From Cytobacillus oceanisediminis (GTDB lineage Bacteria; Bacillota; Bacilli; Bacillales; Cytobacillaceae), in the NCBI RefSeq assembly GCF_004366035.1, contig NZ_SOEE01000010.1, positions 151,306 to 215,305 on the forward strand: a stretch of 64,000 nt of DNA, in the 5' to 3' direction. Below, one piece after another: positions 9,464-17,968 of the stretch. The translations under genes were made by a program, and so were the position numbers. The notes below the pieces were generated by a model. That model worked only from the letters and a program-made list of their open reading frames with translations. It had not been told where the DNA came from and ran no database searches. How positions within the stretch are numbered: position 1 is the stretch's first letter; the number at the start of each line of letters is the position of its first letter.

Positions 9464-10587
9464 AGGTAATTATTGAAGAGATTAAACCTGTAATGGATAC
9501 GGTTTTTAATCATTTGCACGAAAACCCGGAAGTGAGCTGGAGGGAATATAAAACCACTGAGTACTTGAAAGAATTCCTTGAATGCCGGGGATTCCAGGTT
9601 CAGCTGTTTGGGGATTGCACTGGTTTGGTTGTTGAAGTGGGTGAAGGGAGTCCATGCGTCGCGCTGAGAGCGGATATGGACGCACTTTGGCAGGAAGTGG
9701 ACGGCAAGTTTCAGGCAAATCATTCGTGCGGACATGATGCCCACATGACAATGGGGGTTGGGGCCATGCTGCTGCTTCAAAAGGCAGGCCACCCTAAAAA
9801 AGGCAAACTGAAATTCATCTTCCAGCCGGCTGAAGAAAAGGGCACTGGTGCCTTGAAAATGATTGAGCATGGCGTGCTGGATGATGTGGATTATCTGTAC
9901 GGTGTACATCTGAGGCCAATCCAGGAAATAAGGGATGGAGAAGCGTCTGCAGCCATATATCATGGAGCAGCAAGATTTGTGACCGGAGAAATTATCGGGG
10001 AAGATGCCCATGGCGCCCGCCCGCACCTTGGGCAGAATGCCATCGAGATCGGTGCTTCTTTCATCCATGAAATCAAAAATATTCATTTGGATCCGATGGT
10101 CCCGCACACGGCTAAGATGACCAAATTCCATGCCGGCAGTGACTCAGGCAATATCATTCCGGGAAAAGCTTCCTTTAGCCTGGATCTGAGGGCACAAACA
10201 AATGAAGTCATAAATGCACTGGGAGAAAAGATTGAAACGATCACAGAGTATTTATCTAAGCTGTATGGAGTCAAGATCAGCCTTGAGACGAAAGCGAATG
10301 TGGCAGCAGCTGAAGTGGATGATGAAGCTCAGCACTTTCTGGAGAAGGCTATAGTTGATGTCCTGGGTGCTGGCCGATTAAAGGAGCCAATAGTGACTTC
10401 TGGCGGGGAGGACTTCCATTTTTATACTCTCAAGAAGCCGAATATAAAGGCCACAATGCTCGGATTAGGCTGTGATTTAAAGCCGGGGCTGCATCATCCG
10501 GACATGACGTTCAATCGGGAAGCGATATACTCGGGAATGGAAATACTGGCAAAAGCCGTCATGGCCACTTTGGAAAAGGAGGAGTGA
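9460..10587 (+). CDS. M20-family amidohydrolase (N-acyl-L-amino acid deacylase type)
   Basis: This 375-residue M20D peptidase/amidohydrolase shows the family metal-binding pattern: ADMDALW and NHSCGHDAHMTM near residues 70-90, the catalytic Glu pair in QPAEEKGTGA, HGARPHLGQNAIE in the lid region and LKPGLHHPDMTFN at the end. The TTG start overlaps the RpiR stop and is preceded by GGGAGGGAAG. In the described Geobacillus D-to-L amino acid pathway an M20 enzyme removes the N-succinyl group from the L-isomer. The GNAT and racemase genes downstream make this the best guess here. Substrate specificity is inferred. Confidence 0.88.
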   Translation: MKVIIEEIKPVMDTVFNHLHENPEVSWREYKTTEYLKEFLECRGFQVQLFGDCTGLVVEVGEGSPCVALRADMDALWQEVDGKFQANHSCGHDAHMTMGVGAMLLLQKAGHPKKGKLKFIFQPAEEKGTGALKMIEHGVLDDVDYLYGVHLRPIQEIRDGEASAAIYHGAARFVTGEIIGEDAHGARPHLGQNAIEIGASFIHEIKNIHLDPMVPHTAKMTKFHAGSDSGNIIPGKASFSLDLRAQTNEVINALGEKIETITEYLSKLYGVKISLETKANVAAAEVDDEAQHFLEKAIVDVLGAGRLKEPIVTSGGEDFHFYTLKKPNIKATMLGLGCDLKPGLHHPDMTFNREAIYSGMEILAKAVMATLEKEE

Positions 10588-10589
10588 AG

Positions 10590-11411
10590 ATGGCTGCTGT
10601 GACAATGGATTTACGCATATTAAAGACAGCATCCGATATGGATCTTATTCAAAAGCTGGAGAAGACAATCTGGAATATGGCTCCCCTGCCGGTTCATCAA
10701 ACCATCACAGCTGCCCAGAACGGAGGGCTGCTGCTCGGGGCATTTATAGATGATAATCTTGTGGGATTCAGCTACGGATTTCCCGGTTTTCACAAGGGGA
10801 AAGGCTATTTATGCTCCCATATGCTGGGTATTCACCCTGACCACCAGGATAAGGGGATGGGGGCATTATTGAAGCAGAAGCAAAAAGAACTGGCTTCCGG
10901 TATGGGCTATGACCTGATCACCTGGACTTTTGATCCGCTTGAAAGCCGGAATGCTTACTTGAATCTTTCCAAGCTGAATGCGGTTTGCTCCACTTATGTG
11001 GAGAATTGCTACGGAGATATGGATGACAGCCTGAATCATGGGCTGCCTACAGACCGTTTAAAGGCAGAATGGTGGATTACTAGTTCACATGTGGAGGAGC
11101 CATTGGGCATTGAAACAGCGACCGCACAGAATCCCTACGATTGGGGAATTTCAGAGGATGACTTTCCTGTTTTATTAAATACTGAATGGGATGCTGCTGT
11201 AGGTCCAGTGCTTGTTCCGGTTCCGGCAAACTTCCAGATGATTAAGAATAAGAACTTCGAGCTTGCGATCGATTGGCGCTTTAAAACAAGAAGGATTTTT
11301 CAGGAGTTATTTTCTAAAGGGTACGCTATGGCAGGATTTCAAAAAGGGCTGGATGGCCGCCCTGTGCACTACTATGTATTAGTCCAGAGGAATCAGCTTA
11401 AACTCAACTAA
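10590..11411 (+). CDS. GNAT acyltransferase (COG3375-like)
   Basis: This protein of about 273 residues has a GNAT fold in its N-terminal half, including the acyl-CoA-binding region (HMLGIHPDHQDKGMGALLKQKQ, residues about 83-105). It resembles the predicted acetyltransferases (COG3375) found beside N-acylamino-acid racemases. In the known pathway this enzyme N-succinylates D-amino acids. The ATG at 10590 sits 7 bases after AAAGGAGG, whereas an in-frame GTG at 10584 is too close to it. It is tightly packed between the M20 and racemase genes. The second cluster at 58-61 kb has no copy. Confidence 0.85.
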   Translation: MAAVTMDLRILKTASDMDLIQKLEKTIWNMAPLPVHQTITAAQNGGLLLGAFIDDNLVGFSYGFPGFHKGKGYLCSHMLGIHPDHQDKGMGALLKQKQKELASGMGYDLITWTFDPLESRNAYLNLSKLNAVCSTYVENCYGDMDDSLNHGLPTDRLKAEWWITSSHVEEPLGIETATAQNPYDWGISEDDFPVLLNTEWDAAVGPVLVPVPANFQMIKNKNFELAIDWRFKTRRIFQELFSKGYAMAGFQKGLDGRPVHYYVLVQRNQLKLN

Positions 11412-11426
11412 CAGGAAAAGGCGGGA

Positions 11427-12539
11427 ATGAACATGAAAGTAACAGAAGTCGTATTGCGGCACATGAAGATGAGAATGAAAGCTCCATTTACAACAAGCTT
11501 CGGCACGTTTCAGGATAAAGAGTTTCTCTTGCTGGAAGCCAAGGACGAAAATGGTGTGAGCGGTTGGGGAGAATCTGTTGCCTTTCATTCACCATGGTAT
11601 AACGAAGAAACGCTGAAAACGAACTGGCATATGCTTGAGGATTTCATCATTCCGAATCTATTAAACAAAGAAATGCAGCATCCTGATGAAGTTTCGGAAA
11701 CTCTTTCCTACATACGGAAAAACAATATGGCGAAATCAGCATTTGAAGGGGCGGTTTGGGAGTTATATGCCAAGCGGAAGGGAATCCCGCTTGCAAAGGC
11801 CCTCGGCGGAACAGCGAATGAGATTGAGGTTGGCATCAGCATCGGGATTCAGGATAGTGTTAATGACCTGGTGAACCTTATTAGTGAATATGTAGAGGAA
11901 GGCTATAAGCGCATCAAAGTGAAAATCAAGCCAGGCTGGGATGTTGAGGTCATGAGGGAAGTGAGAAATCATTTCCCGAGCATAGCACTTATGGCTGATG
12001 CAAATTCAGCATACACCCTTGAAGATATCGAACTATTAAAACAGCTGGATGAATTCGGGTTAATGATGATCGAGCAGCCGCTTGCATCTGATGATATTAT
12101 CGATCATGCAGTACTTCAGAGAGAACTCAGAACGCCTGTCTGCCTCGATGAAAGCATTCATTCCTATGAAGATGCCCGCAAGGCGATTGAGCTGGGAAGC
12201 TGCAAAATTATTAATATCAAAATCGGCCGGGTCGGCGGGCTGACAGAATCCAGGAAAATTCATGATCTCTGCCAGGAACGGGGCATCCCGGTATGGTGCG
12301 GAGGCATGCTGGAATCGGGAATCGGAAGGGCACACAATATTGCCTTAACTACACTATCAAACTTCATTATGCCAGGGGACACAGCCGCATCATCCCGATA
12401 CTGGGAGAAGGATCTGATAGACCCTGAAGTAACTGTTGAAGATGGAATGATCAAGGTTCCTGGAAAACCAGGTCTGGGATATGGACCAAATTATGAAACC
12501 CTTAAACAGTTTACTGTTTTTGAAAAAAGCTTTTCTTAA
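11427..12539 (+). CDS. Enolase-superfamily N-acylamino acid racemase / o-succinylbenzoate synthase-like
   Basis: This 370-residue protein has the complete MLE/OSBS/NSAR active site: the KxK pair at residues 164-166 ([12 protein letters not shown]), metal ligands D191 (LMADANSAY), E216 (IEQPL) and D241 (CLDES), and the opposing Lys K265 (NIKIGRVGG). Sequence alone does not separate OSBS (menaquinone synthesis) from N-succinylamino acid racemase. The operon with a GNAT and an M20 acylase, and no men genes, points to the racemase role. ATG 11427 is given; ATG 11433 is equally plausible from the GGAAAAGGCGGG ribosome site. A paralogue lies at 60211-61356. Confidence 0.88.
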   Translation: MNMKVTEVVLRHMKMRMKAPFTTSFGTFQDKEFLLLEAKDENGVSGWGESVAFHSPWYNEETLKTNWHMLEDFIIPNLLNKEMQHPDEVSETLSYIRKNNMAKSAFEGAVWELYAKRKGIPLAKALGGTANEIEVGISIGIQDSVNDLVNLISEYVEEGYKRIKVKIKPGWDVEVMREVRNHFPSIALMADANSAYTLEDIELLKQLDEFGLMMIEQPLASDDIIDHAVLQRELRTPVCLDESIHSYEDARKAIELGSCKIINIKIGRVGGLTESRKIHDLCQERGIPVWCGGMLESGIGRAHNIALTTLSNFIMPGDTAASSRYWEKDLIDPEVTVEDGMIKVPGKPGLGYGPNYETLKQFTVFEKSFS

Positions 12540-12569
12540 GGGAGAAAGAATTCTCTCTTTCCCTTTTAA
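12538..12569 (+). terminator. Intrinsic terminator after the racemase operon
   Basis: AAGGGAGAAAGA and TCTCTTTCCCTT form a long stem around an ATTC loop, starting at the stop codon of the racemase gene and ending in TTTT. Confidence 0.75.
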
Positions 12570-12611
12570 GAAAAGTTGTCAAAAAATTCAAATATCTAAA
12601 GGGGGATCATA

Positions 12612-13697
12612 ATGAAAAAGAGTATTCAGATTGCTGGTGCTTTTATCGGGGTCATAGTCGGAGCGGGCTTTGCTTCGGGCCAGGAAATTTTGCAGTTTTT
12701 TACCGGCTTTGGCTGGATGGGGATAGGCGGTGCCATTCTGGCGACCATTTTCTTTGCTTTTCTGGGGATGAACTTAACACAGCTTGGAAGCCGTCTGCAG
12801 ACAGATTCCCATAAAGATGTCATTTACCATATTTGCGGCAGATATCTTGGCATGGCGGTTGACTTCATCATTACCTTCTTCCTTTTTGGAGTGGCCGCTG
12901 TCATGCTTGCCGGATCGGGATCCATTTTTGAAGAGCAATTCGGGATTCCAAGCATGGCCGGCAATGTCATTATGGCTATATTAACGATCCTGACCGTTTG
13001 CCTGAATATCCAGAAAGTGATTTCGATTATCAGCCTGGTCACTCCATTTCTTTTAGTAATGGTAATTATCATTGGCGGTTATGCCCTAAGCACGATGGGG
13101 GTGGATTTATCAGAGGTACAGAAACTGGCGGAAAGCCAGACCCCTGCTGCTTCCAACTGGTTCATGGGCGGACTATTATATGTTTCCTACAATATTGCGG
13201 CTGGTGCTGCGATGCTGGCTGTCATGGGCGGAACCACTACAGATGAAAAGCAGGCAGGAATGGGAGGCATCCTTGGCGGTGCCGGTTTGGGAATTCTTAT
13301 CTTAATTATCAATGCAGCTATGCTTGTAAAAATGGATATTGTGGGTGGCTCTGAGATGCCGATTCTTGCACTTGCCAATGAAATTTCACCGGTGTTTGGG
13401 TTATTGATGTTCGTTGTACTTCTTGGTATGATCTATAACACCGCTGTTGGTATGCTGTATGCCTTCACGGCCAGGATCGTGAAAAGGGAAAATCCTAAAT
13501 TCAATCTATTTGCTGTATTATTTGGTGCAGCAGCGTTTGGAGCCAGTTTCGCAGGCTTCATTACGCTGGTAGGAACGGTTTATCCTTTGATGGGCTATTT
13601 AGGATTTACGCTTATTGCGGCGATTGTGCTTGCATGGCTGAGGGGGAAGCGGAAGGCTGCTGGGAGTATGGGTAATAGAGTTGCTTTTAAACAGTAG
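12612..13697 (+). CDS. YkvI-family membrane protein (APC-fold transporter)
   Basis: This 361-residue integral membrane protein with about ten helices matches the YkvI family. The N-terminal motif GAFIGVIVGAGFASGQEILQ contains the unwound-helix GAGFASG typical of the APC/LeuT-fold families. Substrate unknown; its position right after the amino-acid racemase operon hints at an amino-acid-like solute, but a terminator separates them. AAAGGGGG lies 7 bases before the ATG. The C-terminus is basic and cytoplasmic. Confidence 0.88.
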   Translation: MKKSIQIAGAFIGVIVGAGFASGQEILQFFTGFGWMGIGGAILATIFFAFLGMNLTQLGSRLQTDSHKDVIYHICGRYLGMAVDFIITFFLFGVAAVMLAGSGSIFEEQFGIPSMAGNVIMAILTILTVCLNIQKVISIISLVTPFLLVMVIIIGGYALSTMGVDLSEVQKLAESQTPAASNWFMGGLLYVSYNIAAGAAMLAVMGGTTTDEKQAGMGGILGGAGLGILILIINAAMLVKMDIVGGSEMPILALANEISPVFGLLMFVVLLGMIYNTAVGMLYAFTARIVKRENPKFNLFAVLFGAAAFGASFAGFITLVGTVYPLMGYLGFTLIAAIVLAWLRGKRKAAGSMGNRVAFKQ

Positions 13698-13715
13698 AAA
13701 CTTTACTGATTCTTT

Positions 13716-13743
13716 AGAAAGCTCAGTTCTCCTGAGCTTTCTA
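13716..13743 (+). terminator. Intrinsic terminator after the YkvI gene
   Basis: AGAAAGCTCAG and CTGAGCTTTCT form an 11-base stem with a short TTCTC loop, 18 bases after the stop. The T-tract is short; the site may act in both directions for the convergent gene. Confidence 0.65.
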
Positions 13744-13788
13744 TACATTCTCACCTCATGGTTGTCTTACTGGATGGCATCCTATTCC

Positions 13789-14280
13789 TTAATAAAGATT
13801 GTATTCTCCACTCTCCGGTCCGCTTCCAGCTGAAGGAAAAGATACCCCCATCCCACGCAAAGCCTCTTTAGCTTGTGTCAGGTAATTTTCTGCCTGGTCC
13901 TGCCATCTGATGATCAAGCTCATAAACGCCTTATACTCAGGACCTGCATTTCCCTCCATGGTTTTTAGTCCTTCACGCACCTTTTTATCCTGATTTTCCG
14001 CATTCACGATGCAAGCTGCCAGTGTAGCGATAATCGTTTGCCTCTGCTCACCGTTCACAAGTCTATGGGCACATCCGACAGTGGTTACGCGGTGATACGA
14101 AGCCGGAACGAGGTGATTGTGCATTTCTGTATTTCCTTTTAAATCTTTGGTCTCAGGAATATGAAAAAGCTCAGAACTCATGGAACAAACCATTTCTTCA
14201 GCATATAAACTTTGCTGCAGCAGCGTTAAAATATCTCCCCAGCCAGTTGCCCGATAATATGGATAATAATAAGGATTCAA
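13789..14280 (-). CDS. Hypothetical protein, Tyr-rich N-terminus
   Basis: I do not recognise this protein of about 163 residues. It begins NPYYYPYYRATGW and continues as a mostly helical, soluble sequence with several His and Cys residues (NHLVPASYHRVTTVGCAHRLVNGEQRQTI). The C-terminus is Ser/Gly/Glu-rich. An ATG at 14289 directly abuts AAAAGGAG and cannot use it, so the TTG at 14280, 9 bases downstream of that site, is the likelier start. A Tyr/Pro-rich N-terminus is seen in some spore-surface proteins, but that is only a hint. Confidence 0.7.
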   Translation of the reverse strand: MNPYYYPYYRATGWGDILTLLQQSLYAEEMVCSMSSELFHIPETKDLKGNTEMHNHLVPASYHRVTTVGCAHRLVNGEQRQTIIATLAACIVNAENQDKKVREGLKTMEGNAGPEYKAFMSLIIRWQDQAENYLTQAKEALRGMGVSFPSAGSGPESGEYNLY

Positions 14281-14391
14281 TCGAACCATCTCCTTTTATG
14301 GATATTGGAACCCCATCATTATAGATATGTTTGTTAAGCGGTTGTCATGTCATCCTGGGAGGTGGCGGCCAGTCCAAATTAAGTTTATCTT

Positions 14392-15738
14392 TTAGAGATA
14401 AGAATGGGCTAACGCACGAATCCCGTCCCCGATCTTCTTCACTCCAACTGCAATTTTCCGGTCCTCCACCTGAGAGACACTTAATCGAATTCTATTTTCC
14501 TTTAGATATTCTGGAAGATACATTGGTGCAGCATCCTGAACGAATACATTTTTCTTTTGGAGATGCTTCACAAGATGCTTTGCTTTCATTCTGCCCGGGA
14601 GGACAACTGTCGAATAGAATCCCGAATCCCCGCCAGTAAATGAAGTATTGGGAGGCAAATGCTCCAGGTATGCCTTTTTGAGGATGCTACCTTTCTTTTT
14701 GTATTGCCGCCGGAGTTTTTCAATATGGGCTTTAAACATACCGCTGCTCAAGTAAATCTCAAGTGCCCCCTGTGTGAGGACAGGTGTGTGGACGTCCGCT
14801 GCAAATTTGGCCTGTGTAAAGCTTTTCATTAAGGCTTCTGGAAGAACGGCCAATCCTAATCGCAGGCCTGGCAGCAAAACTTTCGAAAAGCTTTTTGTGT
14901 AAATGACTCTTCCGGAAGAATCATAGGCAAACATTGGATGTGCCTTTTTTCTTGTATCAAGATCTCCCATATAGTCATCCTCCACTATGTAGACATCATA
15001 TTTCTGAGCAAGATCGACCATATCCTTTTTTTCCTGGTTGGAGTAGCTGCAGCCTGTAGGGTTTTGAAATCTGGAAACAGTGTAGAAAAACTTGATGTTT
15101 CTCTCTCTGAATACCTTTTCTAAGTAATTGAGATCAATGCCTTTCTGATTCACCTCTATGCCAATAGGCTTCAAGCCACGAGAGGTAATGGAATCTATGA
15201 AACTGAAGTGGGTTGGCTGTTCAACACAGATCCCGTTTTTATTATTGGGAAAAGGCAGTGAGACTAGGAGATCCAGTGCCTGCTGGGAACCTGATACAAC
15301 AGCAATTCTTTCAGGCGGAGCAAAAACCTGCAGATCCTGTAGCTGAGCTGAAAGCTGTTGCCGAAGGCTGGGTAAACCAAGGGGATGGGAATACTGAAAC
15401 ATTTCCTCTTTATAAAGCTCAATTGCCTGATTCATACAATGCTGGTAATCACGGTATGGCATTTTGCTTTTATCCGGTCCTGCTGAGACAAAGTCAATGA
15501 TCATAGGTTTTTGTTTTTTGGGCATATCAGTACCTACCGCAAAATAGCCGCTTTTTGGCACAGAGTAAATAAGATGTGCCTTTTCCAATTCACTGTAAGC
15601 TTTCATTACTGTGTTAATGCTGCAGTTGAACTCTTTGGCAAACCTGCGGATGGAAGGGAGCTTTCCTCCGGCTTTCAAGCGTTTATCATCTAATCTGGAT
15701 TGGATTTCTACTATGATTTCATCATATTTATTGCCCAT
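14392..15738 (-). CDS. MocR-type regulator: GntR HTH fused to a class I aminotransferase domain
   Basis: This 448-residue protein has an N-terminal GntR winged helix (residues 1-70: LPSIRRFAKEFNCSINTVMKAYSELE) joined to a fold-type I aminotransferase domain. The PLP-domain motifs are visible: SGSQQALDLL, RFQNPTGCSYS, VEDDYMGDL and the PLP-Lys segment TKSFSKVLLPGLRLG. MocR/PdxR-like proteins use the PLP domain to sense PLP or an amino compound. The gene is divergent from the beta-lactamase gene with 145 bases between them. Its target cannot be stated from the sequence. Confidence 0.92.
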   Translation of the reverse strand: MGNKYDEIIVEIQSRLDDKRLKAGGKLPSIRRFAKEFNCSINTVMKAYSELEKAHLIYSVPKSGYFAVGTDMPKKQKPMIIDFVSAGPDKSKMPYRDYQHCMNQAIELYKEEMFQYSHPLGLPSLRQQLSAQLQDLQVFAPPERIAVVSGSQQALDLLVSLPFPNNKNGICVEQPTHFSFIDSITSRGLKPIGIEVNQKGIDLNYLEKVFRERNIKFFYTVSRFQNPTGCSYSNQEKKDMVDLAQKYDVYIVEDDYMGDLDTRKKAHPMFAYDSSGRVIYTKSFSKVLLPGLRLGLAVLPEALMKSFTQAKFAADVHTPVLTQGALEIYLSSGMFKAHIEKLRRQYKKKGSILKKAYLEHLPPNTSFTGGDSGFYSTVVLPGRMKAKHLVKHLQKKNVFVQDAAPMYLPEYLKENRIRLSVSQVEDRKIAVGVKKIGDGIRALAHSYL

Positions 15739-15763
15739 GAATACATTCCTCTCGTGGATTTGT

Positions 15764-15803
15764 ATGGGTACAGATGGACAAAACAGTTCTTTTCTGTATC
15801 CAT
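15764..15803. promoter_or_regulatory. Inverted repeat between MocR and beta-lactamase genes
   Basis: ATGGGTACAGA (15764-15774) and TCTGTATCCAT (15793-15803) are near-perfect inverted arms, 10 of 11 pairing plus one G-T, separated by 18 bases. It lies 26 bases upstream of the MocR start in a divergent promoter region and is a candidate MocR operator, which would make it autoregulatory and perhaps a regulator of bla. Confidence 0.45.
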
Positions 15804-15883
15804 CATGCTGTTTATAGTATAAGGGACAAATACAAGAGCTGACATCATGACTGAAATCCTATTTTATGAAGGGGGAAAAGTAG

Positions 15884-16681
15884 ATGAAGTGGATGAGAAG
15901 AGCGGGAATTGCGGCCATTTTCATGTTATTGCTGCTGACGGGTACTGGTGCTGAGGCATTAGGCGGAAAGGAAAACACAAAGCATCTGCCCATTGAAGAA
16001 GCTTTTGCAGGAACAGAGGGCACTATGGTTCTCAAAAATCTTAAGAATGACAAGGTTTATATCTACAACAAGGAGAGGAGCAAAGAGAGGCTGACGCCTG
16101 AATCAACCTTTAAAGTCGCCAATGCCCTAATCGGACTGGAGACTGCCGCTGTAAGAGATGAATATGAAGTGAAAAGATGGGATGGAGTTGAGCGGGAATT
16201 CGACAGCTGGAACCGGGACCATTCGCTGGCTTCTGCCATAAGGGAATCAGCTATATGGTTTTACCAGGACCTGGCGAGAACGATTGGTGAAAAGAATATG
16301 CAGGATTACGTTTCAAAAATTCAGTACGGAAACCAGGACATATCAGGAGGAATCGATGCCTTTTGGCTGGACAGCAGCCTGAAAATTTCCGCAGCAGAGC
16401 AAGCTGATTTTATCGAAAAACTGGTTGAAGAAGACTTGCCTTTTTCACAAAAGAACCAAAAGACAGTCAAACGTATGATGATTCAGGATGAACAGGATCA
16501 GTTCATCCTGCATGGCAAAACAGGGACAAGGCTGTCTGACATGGGACTGGGCTGGTACGTTGGCTTTATTGAAACAGAGAAAGGCTCATGGGTGTTTTCG
16601 GTTAATATTGATGGAACAGGTACCGAGGCAAAAAATATTGCTGCGGAAGTGCTGAAGGAGAAAAAAATCATGAAAGACTGA
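15884..16681 (+). CDS. bla: Class D (OXA-type) beta-lactamase
   Basis: This 265-residue secreted serine hydrolase has a signal peptide (residues 1 to about 26) and the class D motifs: STFK at 74-77 (nucleophile Ser and carboxylated Lys), SAI at 122-124 in place of the common SxV, YGN at 148-150 and KTG at 212-214, followed by GWYVGFIE. It resembles the chromosomal class D enzymes of Bacillus species, which hydrolyse penicillins. The SAI variant is a conservative change. AAGGGGG precedes the ATG. No mobile element surrounds it, so it looks intrinsic. Confidence 0.9.
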   Translation: MKWMRRAGIAAIFMLLLLTGTGAEALGGKENTKHLPIEEAFAGTEGTMVLKNLKNDKVYIYNKERSKERLTPESTFKVANALIGLETAAVRDEYEVKRWDGVEREFDSWNRDHSLASAIRESAIWFYQDLARTIGEKNMQDYVSKIQYGNQDISGGIDAFWLDSSLKISAAEQADFIEKLVEEDLPFSQKNQKTVKRMMIQDEQDQFILHGKTGTRLSDMGLGWYVGFIETEKGSWVFSVNIDGTGTEAKNIAAEVLKEKKIMKD

Positions 16682-16691
16682 TGTTAGCGGA

Positions 16692-16729
16692 TCCAGTGAA
16701 GGAAGGCATGTTCATTGTTTCCCTCACTG
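16692..16729. terminator. Bidirectional hairpin between convergent genes
   Basis: CCAGTGA and TCACTGG, extended by AGGAA and TTTCC, form an inverted repeat between the beta-lactamase gene and the convergent lipoprotein gene. There is no clear T-run, so it is a weak call. Confidence 0.4.
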
Positions 16730-17188
16730 GACTTCAGCTGCAAATGTAAAAGAGGCTTTCCCATTTGGCCATTCTGCTAAGACTTCATAAATATAATTGC
16801 CTTTACTTGAAGGTACAGTGATTTGATGATCCTCCAGCTTGATTTCTTTTTCTTTCCCTGTTTCATTCCATAAGTACACTTTAATAACCGGTTCATCTTC
16901 AATCTTAATCCTAACTTTTTGGTCTGGTTTTATCATAATAGGTGTTATATGATCTGCCATCTGATTCGGTGATGCGTGATCTGTTGTCACAGTTTCCGTT
17001 TCCAGCCCTTTTTTTCTGACCCACTGTTCATTTCCTTTTTCCATTTGATAATCTGTTCCGTCCACTTCGGCAACCGCATTCATCGATGGAGGGAATTCAG
17101 CTTCTTCCCCAGCGTTAGTTGAGCATCCAATCATTATTATAAAAAGGGAATAAGTTAAACTCGCTTTTAACAATCGTTTTAAGCCCAA
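16724..17188 (-). CDS. Hypothetical lipoprotein
   Basis: This 154-residue protein has a basic N-terminus, a hydrophobic helix and a lipobox (MIGC, Cys at about residue 22), so it should be membrane-anchored outside the cell. The mature part is acidic and ends in a predicted beta-rich domain (YIYEVLAEWPNGKASFTF) that looks like a small Ig-like fold. The start is TTG with AAAGGCGGGTGG upstream. No function can be assigned. Confidence 0.8.
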   Translation of the reverse strand: MGLKRLLKASLTYSLFIIMIGCSTNAGEEAEFPPSMNAVAEVDGTDYQMEKGNEQWVRKKGLETETVTTDHASPNQMADHITPIMIKPDQKVRIKIEDEPVIKVYLWNETGKEKEIKLEDHQITVPSSKGNYIYEVLAEWPNGKASFTFAAEVQ

Positions 17189-17299
17189 ATTGCCACCCGC
17201 CTTTTTAGAGAACCTTATTAAAAACAGTTTAACCGAAAGAGGAAAAATTGCATATATGCGGAATTAATATAGGTACTGTCAATAGAAAGGAATCCTGAA

Positions 17300-17707
17300 A
17301 TGACCCAAAATATATCCTTAATCCGTTCATCGAAATTACCGTCAATTGATTATGCTTATGCATCCTATGTTCCTTCCGAAATGGACCTGTTTTTTATGGC
17401 GGGAGCCTGCCCCCTTGATGCAACTGGCAGAGTGCCTGAGCAAAGCGGATATGAAGAACAGGCCAAGCTTTGTGTTGATAACTTGAAGTCAGCATTAAAG
17501 GAATGCGGTGCAGAATTAAAGGATGTGGCTTATACAAGAGTCCTCGTTGCATCCTCAGACCAGTCAGATTTGGTGACAGCCTGGCAGGCAGTTAGAGAAG
17601 AATTCGGCTCACATGATGTTCCAAGTACATTGTCCGGTGTAACCGTTTTGGGATATAGCGGTCAAGTAGTTGAGATAGAAGCGGTTGCGGCTTTATCCAA
17701 AGAATAA
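17300..17707 (+). CDS. RidA/YjgF/Rid-family enamine/imine deaminase-like protein
   Basis: This 135-residue protein is of RidA-family length with the usual features: MAGACPLDATGRVP, then EQAKLCVDNLKSALKECGAELKDV (the conserved helix), TRVLVASSD and a C-terminal VEIEAVAAL strand. RidA proteins hydrolyse reactive 2-aminoacrylate-type enamines. The Arg in YTRVLVA may play the substrate-carboxylate-binding role, but I cannot place it with certainty, so another Rid subfamily is possible. GAAAGGAAT precedes the ATG. It stands alone, closed by a strong terminator. Confidence 0.85.
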   Translation: MTQNISLIRSSKLPSIDYAYASYVPSEMDLFFMAGACPLDATGRVPEQSGYEEQAKLCVDNLKSALKECGAELKDVAYTRVLVASSDQSDLVTAWQAVREEFGSHDVPSTLSGVTVLGYSGQVVEIEAVAALSKE

Positions 17708-17727
17708 AAAAAACTCTATTATGCCGA

Positions 17728-17766
17728 AAAAAATGCTCTAAGAGCTGTTCTTAGAGCATTTTTTTG
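17728..17766 (+). terminator. Strong intrinsic terminator after the RidA-like gene
   Basis: AAAAATGCTCTAAGA and TCTTAGAGCATTTTT form a stem of about 15 pairs around a GCTGT loop, flanked by A- and T-runs. The structure is symmetric and could also end transcription coming from the right. Confidence 0.9.
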
Positions 17767-17968
17767 GTATAAGTTCTGGAATTGAACATTCTTTAATTAT
17801 TAGGGTTGTTTCTATTCACAGATTGCGGCTGTTGTTCAAGCCATCTATGCTTAACCTAAATTTTATAGCAAAGGGCACCTGCTTGGAATATTTAGTACCA
17901 ATCTATCTAAATAAGAAACTTCTATATTTTAATTCAAGCCATCTTTTTCCATTATAAAACCTCACTTC

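Noticed and set aside
9439..10131. 230-codon frame opposite the M20 gene
   Set aside because: It lies antisense to a well-conserved enzyme, has no family pattern, and has no ribosome site or promoter.
11427..12539. MenC (o-succinylbenzoate synthase) as the primary call
   Set aside because: The active site would fit, but the operon with GNAT and M20 genes and no menaquinone genes favours the racemase role; sequence alone cannot exclude OSBS activity.
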